From CAZFDT01 sp964518335 (GTDB taxonomy: Bacteria > Planctomycetota > Phycisphaerae > Phycisphaerales > Phycisphaeraceae): a DNA stretch of 32,598 nt. Position numbers and translations under genes: made by a program. The stretch spans positions 1-32,598 of the forward strand of contig CAZFDT010000056.1 in the NCBI GenBank assembly GCA_964518335.1, read 5' to 3'. The notes beneath the pieces were generated by a model. The model did not search any database. It worked only from the letters and a program-made list of their open reading frames with translations, and was not told the origin of the DNA. Within the stretch, counting starts at the first letter, position 1; the number at the start of each line of letters is the position of its first letter. Shown piece after piece: positions 1 to 7,083 of this stretch.

Positions 1-3
1 TAG

Positions 4-282
4 GGATCATCGGCAAGACTCAAACGCGAACTGCAAGTTCTTTTAGGTGCTCTAAATGATGTCCTTCACTCCCCAGCAGCGGGATATCACTATGGAGACT
101 CCGGTATGTTATGGGGTGCATACGGAAGCGCTCACCTCGTGGTCAGAAATGCACCTCCAAGTCAACAGCTTCAAATGATTAGTGTTTCTCCAGCATTCAA
201 TGAGGAGCATTTCATTATCCAAGAATATCCAGACATGGGAGACAGTGAAGAACCGCATGAGCAGTGGACAACTCACCCGTGA
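4..282 (+). other. Possible 3' remnant of an unknown gene
   Basis: An open frame runs from just after an in-frame TAG at 1-3 to the TGA at 280-282. The first ATG in this frame is at 106 and would give a protein of only 58 residues. The translation has a normal amino-acid mix (for example LWGAYGSAHLVVRN and FNEEHFIIQEYPDMGD) and looks like real coding sequence both upstream and downstream of that ATG. This suggests the end of a longer gene broken by a stop or frameshift near the window edge. Its stop lies just before the Shine-Dalgarno sequence of the next gene, so the two may have been translated together. I do not recognise the family. Base composition is AT-richer than the rest of the window. 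Confidence 0.3.
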
Positions 283-295
283 TGAAAGGAGTAAT

Positions 296-1228
296 ATGAA
301 GTTCTTATGCGCAATTGTCATTGTCATGATCGTGACAATGGTACCTGTCTTGCCAGTTTATGCAGACAATATCGTCCATCAAGGGTGCCTCGATGGCTAC
401 TTGGTTTTAGTGGAGATCATATCTGTTGATCCATTTGAGCCCGCACCCGACAGTTTTTATTCGGGGGACCCCACCGTAAAGTATGTATACAAACCTATAG
501 GGCGAATTTTGGAAGTCTATAGCGGCCCCGACACGTTGCTGGGTAAGGATTTGAATCTCGCATCGCCCTTGGTTGGCATGCGAAAGCCGGATGACCTGAT
601 TCACATGTACCTGAATTATGATGGTGTTCATCCCGAAGCCCAATCGCCGGTCGGTGCTCATGCGGTCATCGCGGTCATGTCGGCGAAAGATCTCGACTCG
701 AATAACATCATGACTTTGTCACGAAACGCCTTCGGTTTTCCCTATCGATCTGTATTTTTTCGGTCACATCCATCTGCGAATAACATCTTCTATCATCGTC
801 AGTATCCTGAAGTCGTGACCGCTGCAAAGAAGTGGGGGGCAATAGTAAAAGGGTTTAATGAGACCGCTAACAAAGCGGATCGTATTTCATACTTAAAACG
901 GATGATTCACAACGAACTGCCTATTGTGGCTGTTACTGGGGTACATCTTATAATGCGGCAGTATCCAAATGAAGCTAGCAAATACTTTGATGATATCATT
1001 CTCCGGGAAGACACACCGTTTCTTGCTCGTTTGGCTATTGACCATGAATTTTGTATTGCTCGTGGCCAGGAGTGGGTAAAGGGAGGACAGATCAAACTAT
1101 CTGAATTGCTCGCAAAAGAGGCGGAAGGCAACGATGTTCGGCTTGAATTGCTCTACTTTCGGAATGAAATGATATTTGAGTATGGTTCATGGTCCAGCCG
1201 TGCGCGTCGTAGTCCGGAGCATCCATAG
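296..1228 (+). CDS. Exported protein of unknown function in an AT-richer segment
   Basis: The gene encodes about 310 residues. The ATG at 296 was chosen because AAAGGAG (285-291) sits just before it and because the protein then opens with a clear signal peptide: MKFLC, a hydrophobic run rich in I, V and M, and a likely cut after VYA (residue ~22). A longer frame from 182 lacks these. The mature part has no motif I recognise. It has two segments, a beta-rich first half and a second half that looks helical (KADRISYLKRMIHNELP onward). Codon use is far more AT-rich than in every other gene here. The last ~15 residues (GSWSSRARRSPEHP) fall where base composition turns GC-rich, so the natural C-terminus may be lost and replaced by read-through into foreign sequence. 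A periplasmic or exported location is inferred from the signal peptide only. Confidence 0.6.
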   Translation: MKFLCAIVIVMIVTMVPVLPVYADNIVHQGCLDGYLVLVEIISVDPFEPAPDSFYSGDPTVKYVYKPIGRILEVYSGPDTLLGKDLNLASPLVGMRKPDDLIHMYLNYDGVHPEAQSPVGAHAVIAVMSAKDLDSNNIMTLSRNAFGFPYRSVFFRSHPSANNIFYHRQYPEVVTAAKKWGAIVKGFNETANKADRISYLKRMIHNELPIVAVTGVHLIMRQYPNEASKYFDDIILREDTPFLARLAIDHEFCIARGQEWVKGGQIKLSELLAKEAEGNDVRLELLYFRNEMIFEYGSWSSRARRSPEHP

Positions 1229-1593
1229 GCATTCGCGGGTATTGAAGCAGGGTCAGTCACGAACGCCGTCAACTGAAGCTGCATACCTCGTGATTCCCAG
1301 TCCTTTTCGCCCTTCCCCGCGAGGTCTGGCCATGCCGGCGTCGCGGTTCTGGTTTTGGGTCGGCTCAGGGCGGGCGGTCAGGGTTCGATGGGCGGGGCGT
1401 CGAGGGGGGCGCGGCACGTCAGCCCAGGATCAGCGACAAAACGATCCACGCGGGGGATTGTTCTCCGGGGCAGTCCGGGAGCCAGGCGCGGAGCCTTCTC
1501 TCGTCGTTGCCAATAGCCGGGACGCTGCGCGTCCCAGGCGCCGGGGACGCGTAGCGTCCCGGCTATGGCGCCATGCTCACCATCCGCCATGAA
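1229..1593. other. Gene-free junction between AT-richer and GC-rich DNA
   Basis: These 365 bases separate the AT-richer exported-protein gene from the convergent sulfatase gene. Base composition switches to the GC-rich type within it. The only clear structure is the long inverted repeat at 1513-1566. Short frames that cross it have no ribosome site and no recognisable product. Confidence 0.5.
1513..1566. repeat. 23-bp inverted repeat, REP-like hairpin between convergent genes
   Basis: The arms at 1513-1535 and 1544-1566 are complementary over 23 bases with one G.T wobble and an 8-base loop. The outer end reads ATAGCCGGGACGC. It lies 28 bases past the sulfatase stop, and could end transcripts from either side. 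No T-tract follows. A related outer end (TAGCCGGG) occurs in the structure at 5237-5289, so this may be one copy of a dispersed palindromic family. Confidence 0.75.
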
Positions 1594-3111
1594 TCACGTG
1601 GTCGCCTCTCGATCTCCGATCGTCGAACGGCAGTGGTATTGGCGATAGTGCGGCGAGGTCCATCGCTGAGTGACATCGAGGCGGCGAAGTTGGCCGCCCT
1701 GGATCAGGTCCTGGCTGCCGCGTTGCTCAAGCGTGTCCACCAGCCGGCGACGCCACGAGGTGAGTTGCTCGGCGTGTGCCTGTGAAGTTGCCAGATCGCG
1801 TGTCTCGCCTGGATCGGCGACGAGGTCGAACAACTGCTCGCGGCCCAGATATGGAAACCAGATGTACTTGGCGTTGCCATCGGTGAGGTAGTGCATCGCC
1901 TGTTCGTGGCTGTAGCACCAGTCGTGCTCGCCGTGCAACCACGGTCGCCAGCCCTCGACGCGCTGCCCGCGCGCCAGCGACAGCAGGCTGCGCCCATCCA
2001 CCGAGTCTGGGATCGCAGCGCCGGCCGCTTCAAGAAACGTCGGCATGACGTCGCGCAGTTCCACGACTTCCCGTCGCACCTGGCCACGCAACGCCTCGCA
2101 GGTGGCGGGTGGGCGGACGATCATCGGCACCCGCGCCGATCCCTCGTACGCATACGTCTTGCGCCACAGGTGATGATCGCCGAGCATGTCCCCATGGTCG
2201 GAGAGAAAGATGATCCAGGTGTTCGCCAGCGCCTGGGCGTGATGCTGGCGCATCTCGTAGAGCAGTCGGCCGATCTGGTGATCGATGAAGGTGATCGAGC
2301 CGTAATACCCGGCGCGGGCTCGCTGCACCTGAGCGTCACTGCGGCGGCTGCGCCAGGCATTGACGTTGGCAGACGTGGCGCCCCCGGAAGGGTCCCCGGA
2401 CGGGTCCGAATCCACCCAGTGGCCCACCACGGGGTCGGGCATGCGGCGGTGGGCGTATTGATCGAAATACGCTTGCGGCGGGTCGTAGGGAGAATGCGGC
2501 CGGGCGAAACTGACCTTCAGGAAGAACGGCTTTTCGGGGTCGCGTCGATCGAGCCACTCGATGGCCTGCTGGGCGGTCCAGTGCGTCGGGTGCAGATGCT
2601 CGGGCAGATGGCTGGGCCGGGCCATCCACGAATTCCAGTCGATGCTATGGTCGCGGTATCCGTAGGGTCCGTTCTTGTGCTGCTCGAACCAACGGAGGTA
2701 GTCGCTGACGAAACGGGGCGACTCGGCGCGGCCGGACTCGTCCAGGATGCAGTTGTGGTAGCCGTTGAGAGCGCGTTGGGGGTAGAAGTGATTCTTGCCG
2801 ATCGCCTGGGTGTGATAGCCGGTGCGGGCCAGTTCGCCGGGGAGGGTGTGCGTGAAACTCGAGGGGATCGGCCCCTGCCCCTTGCCCATGCCCAACACGC
2901 CGGTGTGCCATTGGTCCATGCCCGTGAGCAGCGACGCTCGTGCAGGCAGGCACGACGGCACCGCCGTGTACGCACAGGCGAAGCGCGTGCCCTCGGCGGC
3001 GAGTTGATCCAGATACGGCGTCTCCAGCACCGGATGCCCGGCACAGCCCATGCAGTCGCCCCGCTGCTGGTCCGTCATGATCAAGAGCAGGTTCGGGCGC
3101 AAGTCAGGCAT
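1594..3111 (-). CDS. Formylglycine-dependent sulfatase, apparently cytoplasmic
   Basis: The enzyme hydrolyses sulfate esters; the substrate cannot be told from sequence. At 505 residues it has the usual size of the type I sulfatase family. Near the N-terminus NLLLIMTDQQRGD gives the first metal-binding aspartate (D14). VPSCLPARASLLTG carries the C-x-P-x-R signature, with Cys54 as the residue converted to formylglycine. GKNHF (about 107-111) and FLSDHGDMLGDH (D306/H307) supply further active-site residues. The start at 3111 was chosen because the sulfatase fold begins six residues later; the 32 extra residues of the longer frame look unrelated. There is no signal peptide, unlike most planctomycete sulfatases, so a cytoplasmic enzyme acting on imported small sulfated compounds is inferred. 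It is divergent from argB across a 306-base gap. No maturase gene is in the window. Confidence 0.9.
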   Translation of the reverse strand: MPDLRPNLLLIMTDQQRGDCMGCAGHPVLETPYLDQLAAEGTRFACAYTAVPSCLPARASLLTGMDQWHTGVLGMGKGQGPIPSSFTHTLPGELARTGYHTQAIGKNHFYPQRALNGYHNCILDESGRAESPRFVSDYLRWFEQHKNGPYGYRDHSIDWNSWMARPSHLPEHLHPTHWTAQQAIEWLDRRDPEKPFFLKVSFARPHSPYDPPQAYFDQYAHRRMPDPVVGHWVDSDPSGDPSGGATSANVNAWRSRRSDAQVQRARAGYYGSITFIDHQIGRLLYEMRQHHAQALANTWIIFLSDHGDMLGDHHLWRKTYAYEGSARVPMIVRPPATCEALRGQVRREVVELRDVMPTFLEAAGAAIPDSVDGRSLLSLARGQRVEGWRPWLHGEHDWCYSHEQAMHYLTDGNAKYIWFPYLGREQLFDLVADPGETRDLATSQAHAEQLTSWRRRLVDTLEQRGSQDLIQGGQLRRLDVTQRWTSPHYRQYHCRSTIGDREATT

Positions 3112-3417
3112 CGGCGTATCGCTCCACAAACAGGTGGCCGGGTCCTTCAAATCGGACCCGAGCCTCGCCACGCAAATACGGTAAGCACAAACCGCCACAC
3201 CCGCCACAGCACCACCGTCGCCGCGCGATGGCGTGCACCATGTGCGCGGCTACGCGCTTGGCCATCGACTCCGTCGCGCGGACCACGAGGCCTGCTGCCT
3301 GACCGATACGGGGTGATGTAGTGCTTCTTGCGGCGGCGGCGGCATCGGCGGGGCGCGGTTGCGTTACGTCGGGCCAGCGTTACACTCGCTCGTTTTCCCC
3401 CAAGCTGGACCCGCGCC
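3112..3417. other. Divergent intergenic region, sulfatase / argB
   Basis: This stretch separates the divergent sulfatase and argB genes. On the plus side it holds a plausible argB promoter (3359-3386). A GGAG-like site lies just before the sulfatase start on the minus strand. Longer N-terminal extensions of either gene into it look non-native, being runs of Arg, Ala and Gly. Nothing else was seen. Confidence 0.5.
3359..3386 (+). promoter_or_regulatory. Putative argB-argF promoter
   Basis: TTGCGT (3359-3364) and TACACT (3381-3386) are separated by 16 bases, which fits a sigma70-type promoter. Transcription would start near 3393 and leave a leader of about 25 bases before the argB ATG. Called by eye; the -35 match is only partial. 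Confidence 0.4.
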
Positions 3418-4299
3418 ATGCAGGACGCTATCAACAAAGCCGATGCGCTGGTGGAGGCCCACCGCTACATCCGGCGCTTCGAGAACAAGGTTGTGGTCGT
3501 GAAGGTCGGCGGATCGATCATGGACGACCCCGACGCGTTGCGCGGGCTGGTCCACGACGTGTGCTTTCTCGACGCGGTGGGCATGCGCCCGATCATCGTG
3601 CACGGCGGGGGCAAGAGCATCACCGACGCGATGCAGAAGGCGGGTCTGGAAGCGCAGTTCGTGCAGGGGCGACGCTACACCGACGACCGCACGCTGGCCA
3701 TCGCCGAGCACGTGCTGGTCAACGAGGTGAACAAGTCGATCTGCAAGCACATCGAGGAGCTCGAGCACTGGCCGATCGGTCTGCACAGCCTGGCGAGCTG
3801 CGTGGTGTTCGCCAAGCGGCTGTTCCTCACGTCCCAGGACGGGTCGCAGCGGCGGATCGACATCGGCCAGGTGGGCGACGTGGAGTTCGTCAACGCGCCG
3901 CTGCTCAAGGCGCTGGTGGAGGCGGAGTACATTCCGGTGATTGCGCCGATCGCGCGGGATGCGGCGGGGGGCAAGCTCAACGTCAACGCCGACAGCGTGG
4001 CTGGTCACGTCGCCGCCGCGGTCAAGGCGGAGAAGCTCATGCTCGTCAGCGACACGCACGGCATCCGCACCGGGGCTGGGGACGACACGCTGGCGAGCCA
4101 TCTGACCAAGTCGCAGATCGACGAGCTGGTGGCGGCGGGCACGATCGGGGCGGGCATGCTGCCCAAGGTCGAGGCCGCGTTCACCGCGCTGGAGGCCGGC
4201 GTCGTCAAGGCCCACATCATCGACGGGCGCATCCCCCACAGCGTGCTGCTGGAGATTTACACCGACAAAGGCATCGGCACGGAAATCGTGCTGGGTTGA
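3418..4299 (+). CDS. argB: Acetylglutamate kinase
   Basis: ArgB phosphorylates N-acetylglutamate with ATP, the second step of arginine synthesis, in the cytoplasm. The 293-residue product has the amino-acid-kinase fold markers: VVVVKVGGSIMDD for ATP, IIVHGGGKSITDAM for substrate and nucleotide, and a C-terminal half with NVNADSVAGHVAAAVKAEKLMLVSDTHG-type motifs ending in GIGTEIVLG. The ATG at 3418 was preferred to a longer frame from 3328 because the extra 30 residues are a low-complexity Arg-rich stretch overlapping the promoter. argF starts four bases after the stop, so the two form an operon. The N-terminal region before the first strand (about 20 residues with an amphipathic helix) resembles arginine-sensitive ArgB enzymes, so feedback inhibition is possible but unproven. 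Confidence 0.95.
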   Translation: MQDAINKADALVEAHRYIRRFENKVVVVKVGGSIMDDPDALRGLVHDVCFLDAVGMRPIIVHGGGKSITDAMQKAGLEAQFVQGRRYTDDRTLAIAEHVLVNEVNKSICKHIEELEHWPIGLHSLASCVVFAKRLFLTSQDGSQRRIDIGQVGDVEFVNAPLLKALVEAEYIPVIAPIARDAAGGKLNVNADSVAGHVAAAVKAEKLMLVSDTHGIRTGAGDDTLASHLTKSQIDELVAAGTIGAGMLPKVEAAFTALEAGVVKAHIIDGRIPHSVLLEIYTDKGIGTEIVLG

Positions 4300-4303
4300 C
4301 GCC

Positions 4304-5227
4304 ATGAAACACTTCATTTCCATCGCGGACACGCCCCTGGATGTGCTCAACCACATCTTCGACGTCGCCTTCGAGCTGCGCAAGCAGCGCCGCGCCGGCG
4401 AGCGCAACACGCCGCTGTTGTCGGGCAAGACGCTGGCCATGCTGTTCGAGAAGCCCAGCCTGCGGACGCGCGTGAGCTTCGAGCAGGCCATGGTCGAGCT
4501 GGGCGGGCACGCACTGGTGCTGCAGCAGCACGAGGTGGGCCTGGGCAAGCGCGAGTCGGTCGCCGACGTTGCCCGCGTGCTGTCGGGCATGGTGCACGGC
4601 ATCGCCGCACGCGTGTTCGAGCACCAGTCGCTCGTGGAATTGGCGCACCACGGCAGTGTGCCGGTAATCAACATGCTCAGCGACTATTCGCATCCGTGCC
4701 AGGCGCTGGCCGATGTGATGACGCTCATGGACGAGTTCGGCCGCGACCTGTCGGGGCGGACGCTGGCGTTCATCGGGGACGGGAACAACGTGGCGCGCAG
4801 CCTGGCGACGATCTGCGGCCGGCTGGGCATGCGTTTCGTGCTGGCCAGCCCCGCGGGTTACGAGCTGGAGATGGAGTTGATCGAGCGGATCATGTCGCAG
4901 GTACCCGGGGCGACGATCGAGATGACGCGCGACGCAGGCGAGGCGGTGCGTTTTGCCGACTGCATTTACACCGACACGTGGGTGTCGATGGGTCAGGAGG
5001 CCGAGGCCGCGAAGCGGAAGAAGGTGTTTGCCGCGTACCAGGTCAATGCGCAACTGCTGGCGCAGGCGCCGTCGCACGCGGTGGTGCTGCACTGCCTGCC
5101 GGCGTATCGGGGCACCGAGATCACCGACGAGGCGATGGACGGCCCGCGCAGCCGCGTCTTCGCCGAGTCGGAGAACCGCCTGCACGCCCAGAAGGGCCTG
5201 CTGGCAGTGCTGATGGGCGGGGCGTGA
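4304..5227 (+). CDS. argF: Ornithine carbamoyltransferase
   Basis: The enzyme makes citrulline from ornithine and carbamoyl phosphate. The 307-residue protein is of normal family length. Motifs in order: FEKPSLRTRVSFE (carbamoyl-phosphate loop, S52-x-R-T-R), SDYSHPCQALAD (H130 onward), DTWVSMGQE (the SMG ornithine loop) and HCLPAYRG with the reactive cysteine. The SMG loop argues for ornithine rather than aspartate or acetylornithine as acceptor. The gene starts four bases after argB and probably uses the same transcript. A strongly folded repeat (5237-5289) follows the stop and is a likely end of the operon. argD, argC and argJ are not in the window. Confidence 0.95.
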   Translation: MKHFISIADTPLDVLNHIFDVAFELRKQRRAGERNTPLLSGKTLAMLFEKPSLRTRVSFEQAMVELGGHALVLQQHEVGLGKRESVADVARVLSGMVHGIAARVFEHQSLVELAHHGSVPVINMLSDYSHPCQALADVMTLMDEFGRDLSGRTLAFIGDGNNVARSLATICGRLGMRFVLASPAGYELEMELIERIMSQVPGATIEMTRDAGEAVRFADCIYTDTWVSMGQEAEAAKRKKVFAAYQVNAQLLAQAPSHAVVLHCLPAYRGTEITDEAMDGPRSRVFAESENRLHAQKGLLAVLMGGA

Positions 5228-5236
5228 CTCAACTTC

Positions 5237-5289
5237 GTGTAGCCGGGCCGCCTGCGGCCCGTCACCCGCCGCGGGCGGCGGGGCTACAC
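5237..5289. repeat. Three-way hairpin (REP-like) after argF
   Basis: Outer arms GTGTAGCC (5237-5244) and GGCTACAC (5282-5289) enclose an inner perfect stem GGGCCGC/GCGGCCC (5245-5251 with 5254-5260) and a second small stem CCCG/CGGG (5265-5268 with 5272-5275). The whole could form a cruciform or a folded RNA. It shares the TAGCCGGG outer end with the hairpin at 1513-1566. It lies 10 bases past the argF stop and may act as a terminator or as a repeat element. Confidence 0.6.
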
Positions 5290-5427
5290 GGGCGACACCT
5301 GGCCCGGGAGCCGCAAGTCAAGTGCAATGTCCGCGCGAGCGGCTGTCATGGCACGCAGTGCCGTCGCCACAGCGGTCCGTACCGAGTTGCCATCGGGCGG
5401 CGGGGGCTGAATAATCGTCGGGGGTGA

Positions 5428-6561
5428 ATGCCCGTGACGACAATTGACATCCACGATACCGAGCAGGTGAGGCAGCTTGCGCAGCGCGCGGCGGAGGTGT
5501 TGTCGTCGGGCGGGCTGGTGATCTTTCCGACGGAGACGGTGTATGGTATCGGGGCGTCGGCGGCCAGCGACGCGGGCTACGCGGCCCTGCGCGACGTGAA
5601 AGGGCGGCCCGACGAGCAGCCCTTCACCCTGCACGTGCCCACCCCCGACGCCGCCATGCGGTATGTCGATCCGAACCACAAGACGCTGGCGCGGCTGATC
5701 CGCAAGGTGTTCCCCGGCCCCGTGACGCTGGTGGTCGATGTCGATGACGACACGATCGGGCGGACGCTGTCGGAGCTTGGTCTGCGCGACGACGCCCGCG
5801 ACAGGCTCTATCACCAGAACACGATCGGCCTGCGCTGCCCGGACCATCCGCTGGCGGAGGCGGTGCTCGGTGCGATCGACGCGCCGATCGTCGCCAGCAG
5901 CGCCAATCGTCGCGGCCAGTCGCCGCCGCTGGAGGTCGAGTCGGCGGCGTCGGCGCTGGGCGAGTTGGCGCAGCTCGTGGTCGATGGCGGCCCGTGCCGC
6001 TTCGCCAAGCCCTCGACGATCGTGCGGATCCACACCACCGGCGAGGTGCAGGTGCAGCGTGAGGGCGTGTACGACGAGCGCTACATCCGCAAGCTGCTGC
6101 GATGGAACCTGCTGCTGCTGTGCAGCGGCAACACCTGCCGATCGCCGATGGCCGAGGCGATGGCGCGGCAGATGGCCGCGGAGCTGCGGGGCGTGAGCGT
6201 CGAGCAGCTCGAGGAAGCGGGGGTGCGGATCACCTCGGCGGGCACGTTCGCCGCCTCGGGCGTGCCGGCGAGCGATCATGCGGTGGCGGTGATGGGCAAG
6301 CAGGGGCTGGACCTGTCGCGCCATCGCAGCCGGGCGCTGCTGCCGGAGATGATTCACGAGGCCGACGTCATTCTGTGCATGACGCGCAGCCATCAGCGGG
6401 CGGTGCTGGCCATGGCGCCGCACGCGCAGGACAAGACGATGCTGCTGGACCCGGCGGGCGAGATCGACGATCCTTATGGCTTGGATGAAGCGGCCTACGC
6501 GGCGTGCGCCGATCAGATCCGCGCACGACTGGAGTCCCGTCTGAAGGAGCTGCTCGCATGA
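5428..6561 (+). CDS. Fusion: TsaC/YrdC threonylcarbamoyl-AMP synthase + YwlE-type arginine phosphatase
   Basis: The 377-residue protein has two enzymes. Residues 1-~220 are a TsaC/YrdC/Sua5 domain (FPTETVYGIGA, TIGLRCPDHPLA, ASSANRRG, KPSTIVRI), which makes threonylcarbamoyl-AMP for the t6A37 modification of tRNA; the Sua5 C-terminal domain is absent. Residues ~226-377 are a low-molecular-weight phosphatase with P-loop LLLLCSGNTCRSPMAEA (Cys232, Arg238) and the general-acid motif DDPYG (D348). Thr236 within the loop is at the place that in Bacillus YwlE selects phosphoarginine; tyrosine phosphatases usually have Ile there. Hence an arginine phosphatase is inferred. The rpiB start codon overlaps the stop (ATGA). 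An AATAAT hexamer at 5410-5415 and GGGGGTGA before the ATG are possible expression signals. ywlC and ywlE are normally separate genes. Confidence 0.9.
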   Translation: MPVTTIDIHDTEQVRQLAQRAAEVLSSGGLVIFPTETVYGIGASAASDAGYAALRDVKGRPDEQPFTLHVPTPDAAMRYVDPNHKTLARLIRKVFPGPVTLVVDVDDDTIGRTLSELGLRDDARDRLYHQNTIGLRCPDHPLAEAVLGAIDAPIVASSANRRGQSPPLEVESAASALGELAQLVVDGGPCRFAKPSTIVRIHTTGEVQVQREGVYDERYIRKLLRWNLLLLCSGNTCRSPMAEAMARQMAAELRGVSVEQLEEAGVRITSAGTFAASGVPASDHAVAVMGKQGLDLSRHRSRALLPEMIHEADVILCMTRSHQRAVLAMAPHAQDKTMLLDPAGEIDDPYGLDEAAYAACADQIRARLESRLKELLA

Positions 6562-7043
6562 GAATCGCCCTGGCGGCCGACCATCGTGGTCACGACGTGC
6601 TGCGTCACCTGCTGGACCACCTGGTGCGTGAAGGCCACCGCGTGGACGACTGCGGGCCGCGCGCCGATCGCAACTGCGACTATCCCGACATGGCCTACCC
6701 GGTGGCGCGGGCGGTCGCCGACGGCCGGGCCGACCGGGGCATCCTGGTCTGTGGCACGGGCATCGGCATGAGCATCACGGCCAACAAGGTCCACGGCGTG
6801 CGGGCGGCGTGCGTTCACGACGAGATCGGCGCCGAGATGTGCCGCCGCCACAACGACGCCAACGTCCTGTGCCTGGCCGCCGACTACCTGGGCATCCGCA
6901 TCATCGACCGCATCGTCGAGAAATGGCTGGCGACGGATTTCGACGGCGGCCGTCACGCCCGTCGCGTGCAGAAGATCGTCGCGATCGAGCAGGGCAAGGA
7001 CCCTGCCACCGTCAGCGACGGCACGGTCGTCGCGGCCGAGTAG
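6558..7043 (+). CDS. rpiB: Ribose-5-phosphate isomerase B
   Basis: RpiB interconverts ribose 5-phosphate and ribulose 5-phosphate in the pentose phosphate pathway. The protein has 161 residues. AADHRGHD opens the fold, and CGTGIGMSITANKVHGVRAA carries the catalytic cysteine (C65, matching C66 of the E. coli enzyme). RRHNDANVLCL holds the ring-opening histidine (H98). The start at 6558 overlaps the previous stop by four bases and has AAGGAG (6544-6549) at good spacing, so translation is coupled to the TsaC-phosphatase fusion. A longer frame from 6504 lies inside the previous gene and was discarded. The order tsaC-phosphatase-rpiB matches ywlC-ywlE-ywlF (ywlF = rpiB) of Bacillus. Confidence 0.93.
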   Translation: MRIALAADHRGHDVLRHLLDHLVREGHRVDDCGPRADRNCDYPDMAYPVARAVADGRADRGILVCGTGIGMSITANKVHGVRAACVHDEIGAEMCRRHNDANVLCLAADYLGIRIIDRIVEKWLATDFDGGRHARRVQKIVAIEQGKDPATVSDGTVVAAE

Positions 7044-7083
7044 GGCGGGCGCGTTTTGCGGTATCATGGGCTCGGGGTGCAAC

